64,000 bases of DNA from Micromonospora zingiberis (GCF_004331455.1 NZ_SJJR01000011.1:123404-187403); one strand, 5' to 3'; positions 32,219 through 40,733 are shown, numbered from the stretch's first letter. The notes: generated by a model from the sequence alone, not told the origin. Numbers and translations: made by a program.

Positions 32219-33097
32219 GTGAACCTCACCGAACTGGGCTTCGTCGCCGGCTGGCGGCTGGTTCGCGCGCTGCCCCAACCGGTCGCCGCCGCGGCGTTCA
32301 CCGCCTTCGCCGACCGGGCCTACCGCCGTGGGGGCCCCAGCGTCACCCGGCTGCGCGACAACCTGCGCCGGGTGGTCGGGCCCGACCTGCCCGAGGCCGA
32401 GCTGGACGACCTGGTCCGCGCTGGCCTGCGGTCGTACGCCCGGTACTGGATGGAGGCGTTCCGGCTGCCGTCCCTGCGTCACGAGCAGCTGCTCACCGCG
32501 TTCAGGCTGGACGGCGCCGACCTGCTCGCCGCCGACGTGGCCGCCGGGCGCGGCGCGGTGGTGGCGCTGCCGCACGGCGGCAACTGGGACGCCGCCGGCG
32601 CCTGGGTGGTGGCCAACGGCTGGCCGCTGTCCACCGTCATGGAGCGGCTCAAACCGGAGGGCGTCTACAAGCGGTTCGTGGCCTTCCGGGCGAGCCTGGG
32701 CATGGAGATCCTGCCCACCACCGGCGGTAGCCGGCCGCCGCTGGAGGTGCTGACCGAACGGCTCGCCGCCGGTGCGGTGGTGCCGCTGCTCGCCGACCGG
32801 GACCTCTCCGCCCGCGGCGTCGAGGTGGACTTCTTCGGCGGCCGGACCCGGATGCCGGCCGGCCCGGCCCTGCTGGCGCTGCGTACCGGCGCGCCCCTGT
32901 ACGTGGCCTCGATGTGGTACGAACCGGATGCGGCATGCGCCGCGCTGGAAGGCCCGCTGCCGGTGCCGGGACCCGAGGAAGGCACGCTGGACGGGCGAGT
33001 CCGGTCGCTGACCCAGCTGATCGCCGACAGTCTCGCGGCGGGCATCGCCCGGCATCCGCAAGACTGGCACATGTTGCAGCGGATGTGGCTGGACTGA
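32219..33097 (+). CDS. Phosphatidylinositol mannoside acyltransferase (LPLAT/HtrB-like)
   Basis: 292 residues of the lipid A acyltransferase-like family. The acyl-transfer motif H-x4-D appears as 'LPHGGNWDAAG' near residue 120, and 'VVPLLADRDLSARGVEVDFFG' near 183 (two pieces) with 'MPAGPALLALRTGAPL' near 212 matches the family. Placement between pgsA and pimA equals the mycobacterial gene that acylates PIM. It has an N-terminal membrane-associated helix. Start GTG 32219; the earlier GTG candidates in the duplicated leader are out of frame. Confidence 0.9.
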   Translation: MNLTELGFVAGWRLVRALPQPVAAAAFTAFADRAYRRGGPSVTRLRDNLRRVVGPDLPEAELDDLVRAGLRSYARYWMEAFRLPSLRHEQLLTAFRLDGADLLAADVAAGRGAVVALPHGGNWDAAGAWVVANGWPLSTVMERLKPEGVYKRFVAFRASLGMEILPTTGGSRPPLEVLTERLAAGAVVPLLADRDLSARGVEVDFFGGRTRMPAGPALLALRTGAPLYVASMWYEPDAACAALEGPLPVPGPEEGTLDGRVRSLTQLIADSLAAGIARHPQDWHMLQRMWLD

Positions 33098-33111
33098 GGG
33101 GGACGGGCGCA

Positions 33112-34272
33112 ATGCGGATCGGCATCGTCTGCCCGTACTCCTTCGACGTACCCGGCGGGGTGCAGAACCACGTCATGGACCTCGCCGAGGCGCTGATCGG
33201 GCTCGGGCACGAGGTGAGCGTGCTCGCCCCGGCGGACGAGGACTCCACCCTGCCGTCGTACGTGGTGCCGGCCGGCCGGTCGGTGCCGCTGCCGTACAAC
33301 GGCTCGGTGGCCCGGATCGCGTTCGGGCCGGTCTCCACCGCCCGGGTACGGAGGTGGATCACCCGGGGCGACTTCGACGTGCTGCACGTGCACGAACCGT
33401 TGGCGCTGAGCCTGTCCATGCTCGCCGTGCTCTCCGCCCGGGGGCCGGTGGTGGCGACCTTCCACACCGCGATGACCCGATCCCGGGTGCTCTCGGCCGC
33501 TCAGGGCGTGCTCCAGATCGTGCTGGAGCGGATCACCGCCCGGATCGCGGTGAGCGCGCTGGCCCGCAAGGTGCAGGTCGAGCACCTCGACGGGGGTGCG
33601 GTGGAGATTCCCAACGGGGTGGCGGTGGCCAAGTTCGCCGGGGTCGAGCCGTTGCCCGGCTGGCCGGGGGAGTGCTCGCCCGGTGCCGACGGCACGCTCG
33701 GCTTCCTGGGCCGGTTCACCGAGCCGCGTAAGGGCTTCCCGATCCTGCGGGACGCCTTCGTCGAACTGGCCGAACAGCGCCCCGGGCTGCGCCTGCTGGT
33801 GGCCGGCCCCGGTGACCGCGACGACCTGTTCGACCGGTTTCCGCCCGGGCTTCGGGATCGGGTCACCTTCCTCGGCCTGGTGTCCGAGGCGGACAAGGCC
33901 CGCATGCTGCGCAGCGTGCATCTCTACGTGGCGCCGAACACCGGCGGTGAGTCGTTCGGCATGATCCTCACCGAGGCGCTCGCCGCCGGTACCACGGTGG
34001 TCGCCAGCGACCTCGACGCCTTCCGCCGGGTGCTGGACAACGGCCGGGCCGGGCGGCTGTTTCCCACCGGCGACGCGGTGGCGTTGCGTGCGACGCTTGC
34101 CGAACTGCTCGACGACGCGGCCCAGCGGGCGGAGCTGACCGCCTGCGGTGATCAGGTGGTGGCAAATTTCGACTGGCCGGTGGTTGCCCGCCGCGTTCTG
34201 GAGGTATACGCAGCGGCGATCGAGGCGACCGACGGGCGGGTGATCGACCAGGAGTGGGTGGGGTCGGACTGA
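33112..34272 (+). CDS. pimA: Phosphatidylinositol mannosyltransferase PimA (GT4)
   Basis: 386 residues, a GT-B glycosyltransferase. The N-terminal 'IGIVCPYSFDVPGGVQNHV' (residues 3-21) is diagnostic for PimA, with the membrane-binding amphipathic region and 'HVHEPLALSLSMLA' following near 95. The C-terminal donor site has 'FLGRFTEPRKG' near 200 and 'VAPNTGGESFGMILTEALA' near 274. It adds the first mannose from GDP-mannose to phosphatidylinositol at the inner face of the membrane. ATG 33112 lies 14 bases after the acyltransferase stop. Confidence 0.95.
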   Translation: MRIGIVCPYSFDVPGGVQNHVMDLAEALIGLGHEVSVLAPADEDSTLPSYVVPAGRSVPLPYNGSVARIAFGPVSTARVRRWITRGDFDVLHVHEPLALSLSMLAVLSARGPVVATFHTAMTRSRVLSAAQGVLQIVLERITARIAVSALARKVQVEHLDGGAVEIPNGVAVAKFAGVEPLPGWPGECSPGADGTLGFLGRFTEPRKGFPILRDAFVELAEQRPGLRLLVAGPGDRDDLFDRFPPGLRDRVTFLGLVSEADKARMLRSVHLYVAPNTGGESFGMILTEALAAGTTVVASDLDAFRRVLDNGRAGRLFPTGDAVALRATLAELLDDAAQRAELTACGDQVVANFDWPVVARRVLEVYAAAIEATDGRVIDQEWVGSD

Positions 34273-34298
34273 TCGGGAGGAACGGGAGCAGCACTACG

Positions 34299-34805
34299 AT
34301 GCCGGGCATGTGGTGGGTGGTGGGCGGGACGCTGGTCGTCGCCCTGGTGGCGGCGTACCTGATCTGGACCGCCGGCCGGGTCGAGCGGCTCCAGGCCCGC
34401 GCGCAGCTCGCGGCCCGGGCCCTGGACGCCCACCTGCTGCGCCGCGCCGCCGCCGCCGCGGTGCTGGCCGAACGCCGCTACGGCGTGGAGCTGTACGCGG
34501 CGGCCCGGATCGCGCTCGACGCACAGCCGGACGAGCGGGAAGCGGCCGAGAACGACCTGACCCGGCAGCTGCGGGCCGTTCGACTCGATCCCAGCGACCC
34601 GGACTGCGAGGCGGTCATCGCGGCCAGCCGGCGGCTCGCCCTGGCCCGGCAGGTGCACACCGACCTGGTCCGCGACGCTCGTACGGCGCGCGGCCGGCCC
34701 CTGGTACGCCTGCTGCGGATGGGGCGCGGGCACACCTGGCCGCGCTACTTCGACATCGACGACCCGACGCTCACCGTCCCCGCCGCCGACGTCCCCACCC
34801 GCTGA
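34299..34805 (+). CDS. Membrane-anchored hypothetical protein of the PIM operon
   Basis: 168 residues. One N-terminal membrane span 'WWVVGGTLVVALVAAYLIWTA' (near residues 5-25) is followed by a helical, Arg/Ala-rich cytoplasmic part with 'RAQLAARALDAHLLRRAAAAA', somewhat like LemA-type helices, and a short conserved end 'RYFDIDDPTLTVP'. No enzyme motif. It sits 27 bases after pimA and before pdxS. ATG 34299 is chosen, with GGGAGGAACGGGAG upstream; ATG 34308 is possible. Confidence 0.75.
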   Translation: MPGMWWVVGGTLVVALVAAYLIWTAGRVERLQARAQLAARALDAHLLRRAAAAAVLAERRYGVELYAAARIALDAQPDEREAAENDLTRQLRAVRLDPSDPDCEAVIAASRRLALARQVHTDLVRDARTARGRPLVRLLRMGRGHTWPRYFDIDDPTLTVPAADVPTR

Positions 34806-34948
34806 CCTGGGCTGCGGCGGCCCGACTGGCACAGCGTGACGGCGGCCACACCTAAGGCCACCACGGGTCTGATTGGCTGTCGGAACGGCGTTGCGGCGGT
34901 CGTAGCATTTCGCTGCCCCGCCCGTGCGCCCTCAAGGAGCGATGACCC

Positions 34949-35869
34949 GTGTCCGAGACGACTTCCCCGAACGCCAGCGACACCACCCCGGTCGTCGGCA
35001 GCGCCCGCGTCAAGCGGGGCATGGCCGAGATGCTCAAGGGCGGTGTGATCATGGACGTGGTCACTCCCGAGCAAGCCAAGATCGCTGAGGACGCCGGCGC
35101 GGTCGCGGTGATGGCGCTTGAGCGGGTGCCCGCCGACATCCGCGCCCAGGGCGGGGTGTCCCGGATGAGCGATCCCGACATGATCGACGGCATCATCGAC
35201 GCCGTCTCCATCCCGGTGATGGCCAAGGCGCGGATCGGCCACTTCGTCGAGGCGCAGATCCTCCAGGCGCTCGGCGTCGACTACGTCGACGAGTCCGAGG
35301 TGCTGACCCCGGCCGACTACGCCAACCACATCGACAAGTGGGCCTTCACCGTGCCGTTCGTCTGCGGCGCGACGAACCTGGGCGAGGCGCTGCGGCGGAT
35401 CACCGAGGGCGCCGCCATGATCCGCTCCAAGGGCGAGGCGGGCACCGGGGACGTCTCCAACGCCACCACCCACATGCGCAAGATCCGTCAGGAGATCCGT
35501 CGGCTCCAGACCCTGCCGACCGACGAGCTGTACGTCGCGGCGAAGGAGTTGCAGGCGCCGTACGAGCTGGTCAAGGAGGTGGCCGAGGCCGGCAAGCTGC
35601 CGGTGGTGCTGTTCACCGCCGGTGGTATCGCCACCCCCGCCGACGCGGCGATGATGATGCAGCTCGGCGCCGAGGGGGTCTTCGTCGGCTCCGGCATCTT
35701 CAAGTCCGGCAACCCCGCCCAGCGGGCCGCCGCGATCGTCAAGGCGACCACCTTCCACGACGACCCGGACGTGCTGGCCAAGGTCTCCCGGGGTCTCGGC
35801 GAGGCGATGGTCGGCATCAACGTCGACGACATCCCCGTCCCGCACCGCCTCGCCGACCGCGGCTGGTGA
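34949..35869 (+). CDS. pdxS: Pyridoxal 5'-phosphate synthase lyase subunit PdxS
   Basis: 306 residues of the SNZ/PdxS TIM barrel, which makes PLP from ribose 5-phosphate, glyceraldehyde 3-phosphate and ammonia supplied by PdxT. Key residues are visible: Asp in 'VIMDVVTPEQA' near 33, catalytic Lys in 'VMAKARIGH' near 92 and the second Lys in 'RSKGEAGTGDV' near 160. The GTG at 34949 follows CAAGGAGCGATGACCC. pdxT lies 74 bp downstream, across a palindromic repeat. Confidence 0.97.
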   Translation: MSETTSPNASDTTPVVGSARVKRGMAEMLKGGVIMDVVTPEQAKIAEDAGAVAVMALERVPADIRAQGGVSRMSDPDMIDGIIDAVSIPVMAKARIGHFVEAQILQALGVDYVDESEVLTPADYANHIDKWAFTVPFVCGATNLGEALRRITEGAAMIRSKGEAGTGDVSNATTHMRKIRQEIRRLQTLPTDELYVAAKELQAPYELVKEVAEAGKLPVVLFTAGGIATPADAAMMMQLGAEGVFVGSGIFKSGNPAQRAAAIVKATTFHDDPDVLAKVSRGLGEAMVGINVDDIPVPHRLADRGW

Positions 35870-35874
35870 ATCGA

Positions 35875-35929
35875 AAGGAAGGGCCCCCTGTTAACGCCTC
35901 CGGTAGAGCAGGGGTCCCTTCTTAACATC
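35875..35929. repeat. Palindromic intergenic element between pdxS and pdxT
   Basis: GAAGGGCCCCCTG (35878-35890) pairs with CAGGGGTCCCTTC (35909-35921) with one mismatch in 13, around an 18-base loop. Each arm is followed by TTAAC, giving a direct repeat. It fills the pdxS-pdxT gap. I recall closely similar GGAAGGGCCCC...TTAAC elements in Micromonosporaceae genomes; no second copy is in the window. Confidence 0.7.
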
Positions 35930-35943
35930 TCGGAGGAGCACAC

Positions 35944-36597
35944 GTGACGGCACCCGTGATCGGCGTGCTCGCCCTTCAGGGCGACGTCCGCGAACACCTC
36001 GCCGCCCTGACCGCCGTGGGCGCGCAGGCCCGTCCGGTACGCCGACCGGCGGAACTGGACGCCGTCGACGGCCTGGTCATCCCCGGCGGGGAGTCCACCA
36101 CGATCAGCAAACTGGTCGACATCTTCGAACTACGTGAACCGATCGACAAGCGGATCGCCGCCGGCCTGCCGGTCTACGGCTCCTGCGCCGGCATGATCAT
36201 GCTGGCCGCCGAGGTGCTCGATGGCCGACCGGACCAGCGCGGCTTCGACGGCATCGCGATGACCGTGCGGCGCAACGCCTTCGGCCGCCAGGTCGACTCG
36301 TTCGAGGCACCCGTGGAGATCACCGGCATCGACGGTGGCCCGCTGCACGCGGTCTTCATCCGGGCGCCCTGGGTCGAGCGGGTCGGCGCCGGGGTCGAGG
36401 TGCTCGGCACCGTGCTCGACGCTCCCACCGCGCCGCCGGCGGCTTCAGGGCGGCGGCACGACGCCCCCGCGCCGGTCGGCACCCGGATCGTGGCGGTGCG
36501 CCAGGGCAACCTGCTCGCCACCTCGTTCCACCCGGAACTCACCGGTGACCTGCGGCTGCACCGCTACTTCGTACGCCTGGTCGGCGCCGTGAGCTGA
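35944..36597 (+). CDS. pdxT: Pyridoxal 5'-phosphate synthase glutaminase subunit PdxT
   Basis: 217 residues, a class I glutamine amidotransferase. 'IPGGESTTISKL' is near residue 44, the nucleophile Cys in 'GSCAGMIMLA' near 81 and the His-x-Glu in 'TSFHPELTGD' near 198. It releases ammonia for PdxS. It is slightly longer than usual because of a Pro/Ala/Arg insert 'APTAPPAASGRRHDAPAP' near 160-177. GTG 35944 has CGGAGGAG upstream. The 3' end is followed by degenerate repeats of its own last codons. Confidence 0.95.
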   Translation: MTAPVIGVLALQGDVREHLAALTAVGAQARPVRRPAELDAVDGLVIPGGESTTISKLVDIFELREPIDKRIAAGLPVYGSCAGMIMLAAEVLDGRPDQRGFDGIAMTVRRNAFGRQVDSFEAPVEITGIDGGPLHAVFIRAPWVERVGAGVEVLGTVLDAPTAPPAASGRRHDAPAPVGTRIVAVRQGNLLATSFHPELTGDLRLHRYFVRLVGAVS

Positions 36598-36646
36598 CTG
36601 GTCGCGCCGTGAACTGAGTTGGCCCGCGCCGTGAGCTGAGCCGGCG
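36585..36646 (+). repeat. Three degenerate ~21-bp repeats at the pdxT stop codon
   Basis: GCGCCGTGAGCTGA occurs at the end of pdxT and, with GAACTGA or GAGCTGA, twice more within the next 50 bases. Each copy carries a TGA. It looks like slippage duplication of the gene end. Confidence 0.6.
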
Positions 36647-36658
36647 CGGCCGGCCCGG

Positions 36659-38056
36659 TCACACCGGCAGTCGTACAGCCCTCGCGCGCTGCTCGCCTGC
36701 GTCCCGGCGCGGCCTGCCGCCGCGATCTCCGCTTCCCTGTGCGACCAGCGGAGGACGAGCGGCGGCCGGGGTCGTTGCCGGTTCCTGGCGGGCCGCCGGT
36801 GGCCGCACCAGCAGCAGGGCGATCAGCAGCCACACCACGGTGGTGACCCGGTTGGACGTCAGGGTGGACAGCCCCATCGATCCGGCGACCACCACCATGA
36901 CCAGCCCGGCGCCGAAGCGTACCGCCGCCGGATCGGCCCATTTGCGGGTCTGTAGCCAGCAGGCGACCAGGACCGCCATGATGGCGCCCTGGAGCAGGAG
37001 CCCGAACACGCCGGCCATCACCAGCGCCTCCACCCACGCACTGTCGTAGGCGACGCGGATCCCGCCCAGACCGAACCCGAACCACGGGGAGTGGTCGAAG
37101 ACCAGGCCGGCGGCGTCGGCCAGGGTGGAGTTCTCGCCGAGCCGGGAGGCGGTGTAGAAGGAGAGCAGGCTGCCCTTGCGGCCCTGCGGGTTGAACCAGG
37201 CGTCGAGCAGCACCCCGCCGATCGGCGAGTCCGGCTGCCGGGCCTGGTAGTCGAAGACGACGAGTACGCCACCCAGGGCAAGGACGGAGCCGACCCGGCT
37301 GCGCCATGGCGCCCCGCGCCAGGTCTGCCAGAGGGCGATCGGTAGCCCGATCAGCAGGAAGATCTTCGATGCGGTGAGCAGGCCGCCGATGGCGAGGACG
37401 ATGCCGATCGCGGCGAGGCGCAGCGGGCGGTGGCGCAGCAGGTACACCGCCGCGATCAGCCCGAGGGAGTACATGACGCCGGCTTCCGCGGGCTGGTTGA
37501 AGATGCCCGAGTACCGGCCCATCGTCGCCGCGCGCTCCGCGGTGCTGGTCTGCCCGCTGCTGTTCCACCACCGTGGCAGCAACTCGTCCAACGGGCTCGG
37601 CCCCAGCAGCGTCAGATAGGCGGCGACCGTGTTCAGGGCGAGGAGGACGACCAGCGTCATCGCCGCGACGCGAATGAGCCGGGCGCGGTCGGCAGTTCCG
37701 GTGGCGACGAGGTACCCGGCGACGAGTACGGCAATGGGTAACAGCAGGTTGTCGAGGCCGGCCCAGAGACCGACGGGCTTGTACCCGACGCCGGCCGTGG
37801 GGTCGCCCAGGGAGGCGAATCCCGCAAGCGCGACATATGTGGCAATGAGGGCGATGAGCAGCGTGACCAGCGGCGGGATCGAGGCGAGGAGGTGGGCGCG
37901 GGTGAGGAACGCCAGCGCGGCGACGGCGACGACAGCGACCTGTTCGGTACGGACGCCGGGCCCGATGTACGGGCCGAACGCGGCGAGGATGAGCAGGACC
38001 ATCACCAGTTCGGACGTACGCTGACGTGCGGTGAGCCTGTGGCGGTGGGCCGGCAT
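36659..38056 (-). CDS. O-antigen ligase/polymerase-like membrane protein
   Basis: 465 residues with about ten to twelve hydrophobic spans and one large hydrophilic loop near residues 270-330, 'NPQGRKGSLLSFYTASRLGE' and 'HSPWFGFGLGGIRVAYDS', which fits the Wzy_C/WaaL-like family that joins glycan chains to lipid or polymerises them. A 55-residue Pro/Ala/Arg tail ends the protein. It lies on the opposite strand between pdxT and yebC, a place where mycobacteria have no such gene. It may act on a surface polysaccharide; the substrate is unknown. Confidence 0.82.
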   Translation of the reverse strand: MPAHRHRLTARQRTSELVMVLLILAAFGPYIGPGVRTEQVAVVAVAALAFLTRAHLLASIPPLVTLLIALIATYVALAGFASLGDPTAGVGYKPVGLWAGLDNLLLPIAVLVAGYLVATGTADRARLIRVAAMTLVVLLALNTVAAYLTLLGPSPLDELLPRWWNSSGQTSTAERAATMGRYSGIFNQPAEAGVMYSLGLIAAVYLLRHRPLRLAAIGIVLAIGGLLTASKIFLLIGLPIALWQTWRGAPWRSRVGSVLALGGVLVVFDYQARQPDSPIGGVLLDAWFNPQGRKGSLLSFYTASRLGENSTLADAAGLVFDHSPWFGFGLGGIRVAYDSAWVEALVMAGVFGLLLQGAIMAVLVACWLQTRKWADPAAVRFGAGLVMVVVAGSMGLSTLTSNRVTTVVWLLIALLLVRPPAARQEPATTPAAARPPLVAQGSGDRGGRPRRDAGEQRARAVRLPV

Positions 38057-38405
38057 GTCGCCCCTAGGTCGTCTCGTATCGCATGAACTTCAATGACGTG
38101 CACCATTCATACCAACTTCTCCCTCTGTCGATCGGTGGTTTCCGACTTCTGGTGGGATGCGGTGCGGAGCGGGCGGCATGAGGATTTTTGTCTGCTATGC
38201 GGTGAGCCGGGTGATTCGTCGGCCTGCTGACGTGCGGCGGGTGACGGGCGCCGCACGTACGTCGGTAGGATTGCCGAGATTCGGCAGGGCCATCTGGCCG
38301 CCACGGCTTCCACCAGAGCTGACCGGCACCACCGCGTGCGCGGGTGCGGAGCGAGGCGTGCGCGGTGCGGTCGATGCAGACGGCGGGTAGCAACGGAGGT
38401 AACAG
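38057..38405. other. Divergent intergenic region upstream of yebC
   Basis: 349 bases without a gene I can support. The left 100 bases are AT-richer and probably carry the minus-strand promoter of the ligase-like gene. TAGGAT near 38266 is a candidate -10 for yebC with a leader of ~130 bases, which ends in CAACGGAGGTAACAG before the ATG. Confidence 0.5.
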
Positions 38406-39155
38406 ATGTCCGGCCACTCAAAGTGGGCGACGACCAAGCACAAGAAGGCGGTCATCGACGCCAAGCGCGGCAAGATGTTCGCCAAGCTGATCAAGAACGT
38501 CGAGGTCGCGGCGCGGACCGGCGGCGGCGACCCCGCCGGCAACCCGACCCTCTACGACGCCATCCAGAAGGCCAAGAAGAACTCGGTTCCCAACGACAAC
38601 ATCGACCGCGCGGTCAAGCGCGGCTCCGGCCTGGAGGCCGGCGGCGCCGACTACCAGACGATCATGTACGAGGGGTACGGCCCGAACGGCGTCGCGCTGC
38701 TGATCGAGTGCCTGACCGACAACCGCAACCGGGCGGCCACCGAGGTACGCACCGCGCTGACCCGCAACGGCGGCTCGTTCGCCGACGCCGGCTCGGTGTC
38801 GTACATGTTCTCCCGCAAGGGCGTGGTGATCGTGCCGAAGGCGGGCGCCACCGAGGACGACGTGATGCTGGCGGTCCTCGACGCGGGCGCCGAGGAGGTC
38901 AACGACCTGGGCGAGGCGTTCGAGGTGGTCTCCGAGCCGGGTGACCTGCTGGCGGTACGCACCGCGCTACAGGACGCCGGCATCGAGTACGAGTCGGCCG
39001 AGTCCTCGCTCGTCCCCAGCGTCACCGTGCCGCTGGACGAGGAGGGCGCCCGCAAGATCTTCAAGCTGATCGACGTCCTGGAGGACAGCGACGACGTGCA
39101 GAACGTCTACGCCAACTTCGACGTCTCCGACGAGATACTTGCACAAACGACCTGA
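38406..39155 (+). CDS. YebC/PmpR family protein with altered 3' end
   Basis: 249 residues. The family start 'MSGHSKWATTKHKKAVIDAK' and 'MYEGYGPNGVALLIECLTDN' near 89 are intact. YebC proteins act in translation of difficult sequences and/or as transcription regulators. The body uses GC-ending codons, but the last eight sense codons read GAG ATA CTT GCA CAA ACG ACC after GAC, several of them rare here, giving an end ILAQTT not typical of the family. The usual downstream ruvC is absent and lower-GC sequence follows, so the 3' end may have been replaced by an inserted element. Confidence 0.93.
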   Translation: MSGHSKWATTKHKKAVIDAKRGKMFAKLIKNVEVAARTGGGDPAGNPTLYDAIQKAKKNSVPNDNIDRAVKRGSGLEAGGADYQTIMYEGYGPNGVALLIECLTDNRNRAATEVRTALTRNGGSFADAGSVSYMFSRKGVVIVPKAGATEDDVMLAVLDAGAEEVNDLGEAFEVVSEPGDLLAVRTALQDAGIEYESAESSLVPSVTVPLDEEGARKIFKLIDVLEDSDDVQNVYANFDVSDEILAQTT

Positions 39156-39220
39156 GAGTCAGGCTGCTCGGTGAGTACCTCAACAAGGGCCTGAGTCATT
39201 TTCAGCTCTAAACGGCAGTG

Positions 39221-39249
39221 GCCCCCATCCTGTTAGGACGGGGGCTTTT
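39221..39249 (+). terminator. Rho-independent terminator after yebC
   Basis: GCCCCC-at-CCT-gtt-AGG-ac-GGGGGC (39221-39245) followed by TTTT (39246-39249). A U-tract is unusual in this window and fits a foreign origin of this segment. Confidence 0.85.
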
Positions 39250-39256
39250 CTGCGTT

Positions 39257-39502
39257 CTACAGCCTCCTGAGGCCGTTCTTCAGGACGTACAGAGCCCTCC
39301 GCTCAGTGGCGTCACCAGCTGCGTTGAGCTGGTATCCCTCAATCCAGATCCACCCGTCATAGGTGGGCCGATCAAGGACTTTGATTACGCAGCTCCCGCC
39401 CGGCTGGCAGCAGGAACACGGATTGCCGTTGTGGCTGTCGACAGTCGTCCAGCTGAGTTGGACACGAAACGGGACCTCTGGCCGGACGTCAGGAAGCGCC
39501 AC
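39257..39502 (-). CDS. Small Cys-rich hypothetical protein of the inserted segment
   Basis: 81 residues from GTG 39502. The product has a Cys cluster 'NPCSCCQPGGSC' near residues 27-38, then 'DRPTYDGWIWIEGYQLNA' and the end 'RRALYVLKNGLRRL'. The reading looks protein-like (Trp/Tyr-rich beta segment, basic end) and the codon use is less GC-biased than in flanking genes. A partly overlapping minus ORF (39489-39776) could be its broken 5' part. No family named with certainty; similar short proteins occur on actinomycete integrative elements. Confidence 0.45.
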   Translation of the reverse strand: MALPDVRPEVPFRVQLSWTTVDSHNGNPCSCCQPGGSCVIKVLDRPTYDGWIWIEGYQLNAAGDATERRALYVLKNGLRRL

Positions 39503-39822
39503 GGTGGGGCTTCTGGTTACCGCCTGGACGACTGCCGTACCGGCGCTGGTTCAACCGGCCCATGGCGAAGCTTGAGCGCCACCAGCCGGCACGAGTCATC
39601 AACGGCCTTGTCGGCAGCAGCATCGTTGGGCCGTCCCAGGCTGGACGAGGCTGACCATCCTGCCTGGCGTACCTGGTGGCTGCTCCCACCGTGTCTACGG
39701 GCTCAGTCGGGCGCTGAAACCACTTCACTCTCACTGCTACCTCCCAGAGTCGTTGAGGGCAACCGGCACGGGGCACCTACCCCTAGATCACTCTCCGTGC
39801 CGGTTGCATTGCTACGGTAGAA
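39503..39822. other. Region with degraded coding sequence and a hairpin
   Basis: About 320 bases of lower GC. Both strands have short open frames, but none is convincing. A perfect 13-bp inverted repeat (39759-39771 with 39795-39807, 23-base loop) may be a terminator for a vanished gene. Confidence 0.45.
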
Positions 39823-39849
39823 CCTGTCTAGGCGACCTGTCTATACAGG
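39823..39849 (+). promoter_or_regulatory. Probable GntR/HutC-type operator
   Basis: CCTGTCTA occurs twice (39823-39830 and 39836-39843), the second inside the inverted repeat CCTGT-N4-ACAGG (39836-39849). The core TGTCTATACA matches the style of HutC-subfamily GntR sites. It lies 58 bases before the GntR gene, which probably controls itself. Confidence 0.6.
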
Positions 39850-39906
39850 CTCGCCGGCCGGGTGCGGCGAGGATGAGACTCCGGAAGATCGGCGGTACGG
39901 TTGGGC

Positions 39907-40683
39907 GTGCCTACCCCGCACACGGAGCCAGCCCGCTATCGGGTCGTGGCAGACGAACTGCGTCGCCGGATCCTCTCCGGCGTGATCCCGCCTGGGTTGC
40001 TGCTACCCAGCGAATCGACCCTGATGGCTGAGTTTTCCGTCGCGCGCGGAACGGTCCGTGAGGCCCTGGCGCTCCTGCGCGCCGAGGGCTTGGTGGTGAC
40101 GGAGATGGGTCGAGGCACGTATGCCCGGCCTGTAATGCCCGTCCGTCGTCTCGGCTCCGACCGCTACCGCAAAGAGCTTGATCAGGTCCGATCCGGGGAA
40201 CTGGGGACGTCCTTCACCGCTGACCAGCAGATCGGATGGGCGGCCTACGCCCTCGACAAGAAGTTCCGTGAGGTGCCTGCGACCCAGGCCGTGGCCGAAC
40301 TTTTCGAGGTGGAGCCAGGGACGATGTTGCTTGAGCGGCGATTCGTCTTCCGGAACTCGGGCGTACCGCAGCAGATGTCGACGTCCTATCTGCTGCTGGA
40401 GACGGTCGCCGGGACGCCCGTTGCTGATCCCGCCAACGAGCCCTGGCCCGGCGGCAACACGTCCCAGCTCTACAGCCTCGGTTACACGATCACGTCGATA
40501 CGGGAACAGGTCCGGGCGAGGATGCCTGTTGCTGACGAAGTCGACACCCTGAAGATTCCCGGCGGAGTGCCGGTTGTGGTCATCACGCGGCAGACGTACG
40601 TCAACAGCCAGGTGATGGAGGTTGCTGAGATCACGATCCCTGCCGATCGGGTCAGCTTGGATTACCAGATCGACCTGACATGA
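39907..40683 (+). CDS. GntR family regulator with UTRA domain (HutC/KorSA-like)
   Basis: 258 residues. The winged helix covers about residues 8-75 ('RYRVVADELRRRILSGVIPPG', 'FSVARGTVREALALLRAEGLV') and the UTRA ligand-binding domain about 95-255. GTG 39907 follows TACGGT (39896-39901) by 5 bases, suggesting a leaderless transcript; a TTG at 39901 is the alternative. Codon use is less GC-biased than in the neighbouring core genes. GntR/UTRA regulators such as KorSA are typical of actinomycete integrative elements, which fits the decayed gene next to it. Confidence 0.9.
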   Translation: MPTPHTEPARYRVVADELRRRILSGVIPPGLLLPSESTLMAEFSVARGTVREALALLRAEGLVVTEMGRGTYARPVMPVRRLGSDRYRKELDQVRSGELGTSFTADQQIGWAAYALDKKFREVPATQAVAELFEVEPGTMLLERRFVFRNSGVPQQMSTSYLLLETVAGTPVADPANEPWPGGNTSQLYSLGYTITSIREQVRARMPVADEVDTLKIPGGVPVVVITRQTYVNSQVMEVAEITIPADRVSLDYQIDLT

Positions 40684-40733
40684 GCTGAACGCGCTCTAAG
40701 GAAGCTACCTGAGGGCTGCTTCTGCCGGCTGCA

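Noticed and set aside
39156..39260. tRNA or tmRNA 3' end as an attachment site next to yebC
   Set aside because: No cloverleaf can be drawn; the only clear structure is a terminator.
39218..39820. A 200-codon plus-strand frame in the inserted segment
   Set aside because: No domain-like composition; the opposite strand has the more protein-like ORF, and it crosses the yebC terminator.
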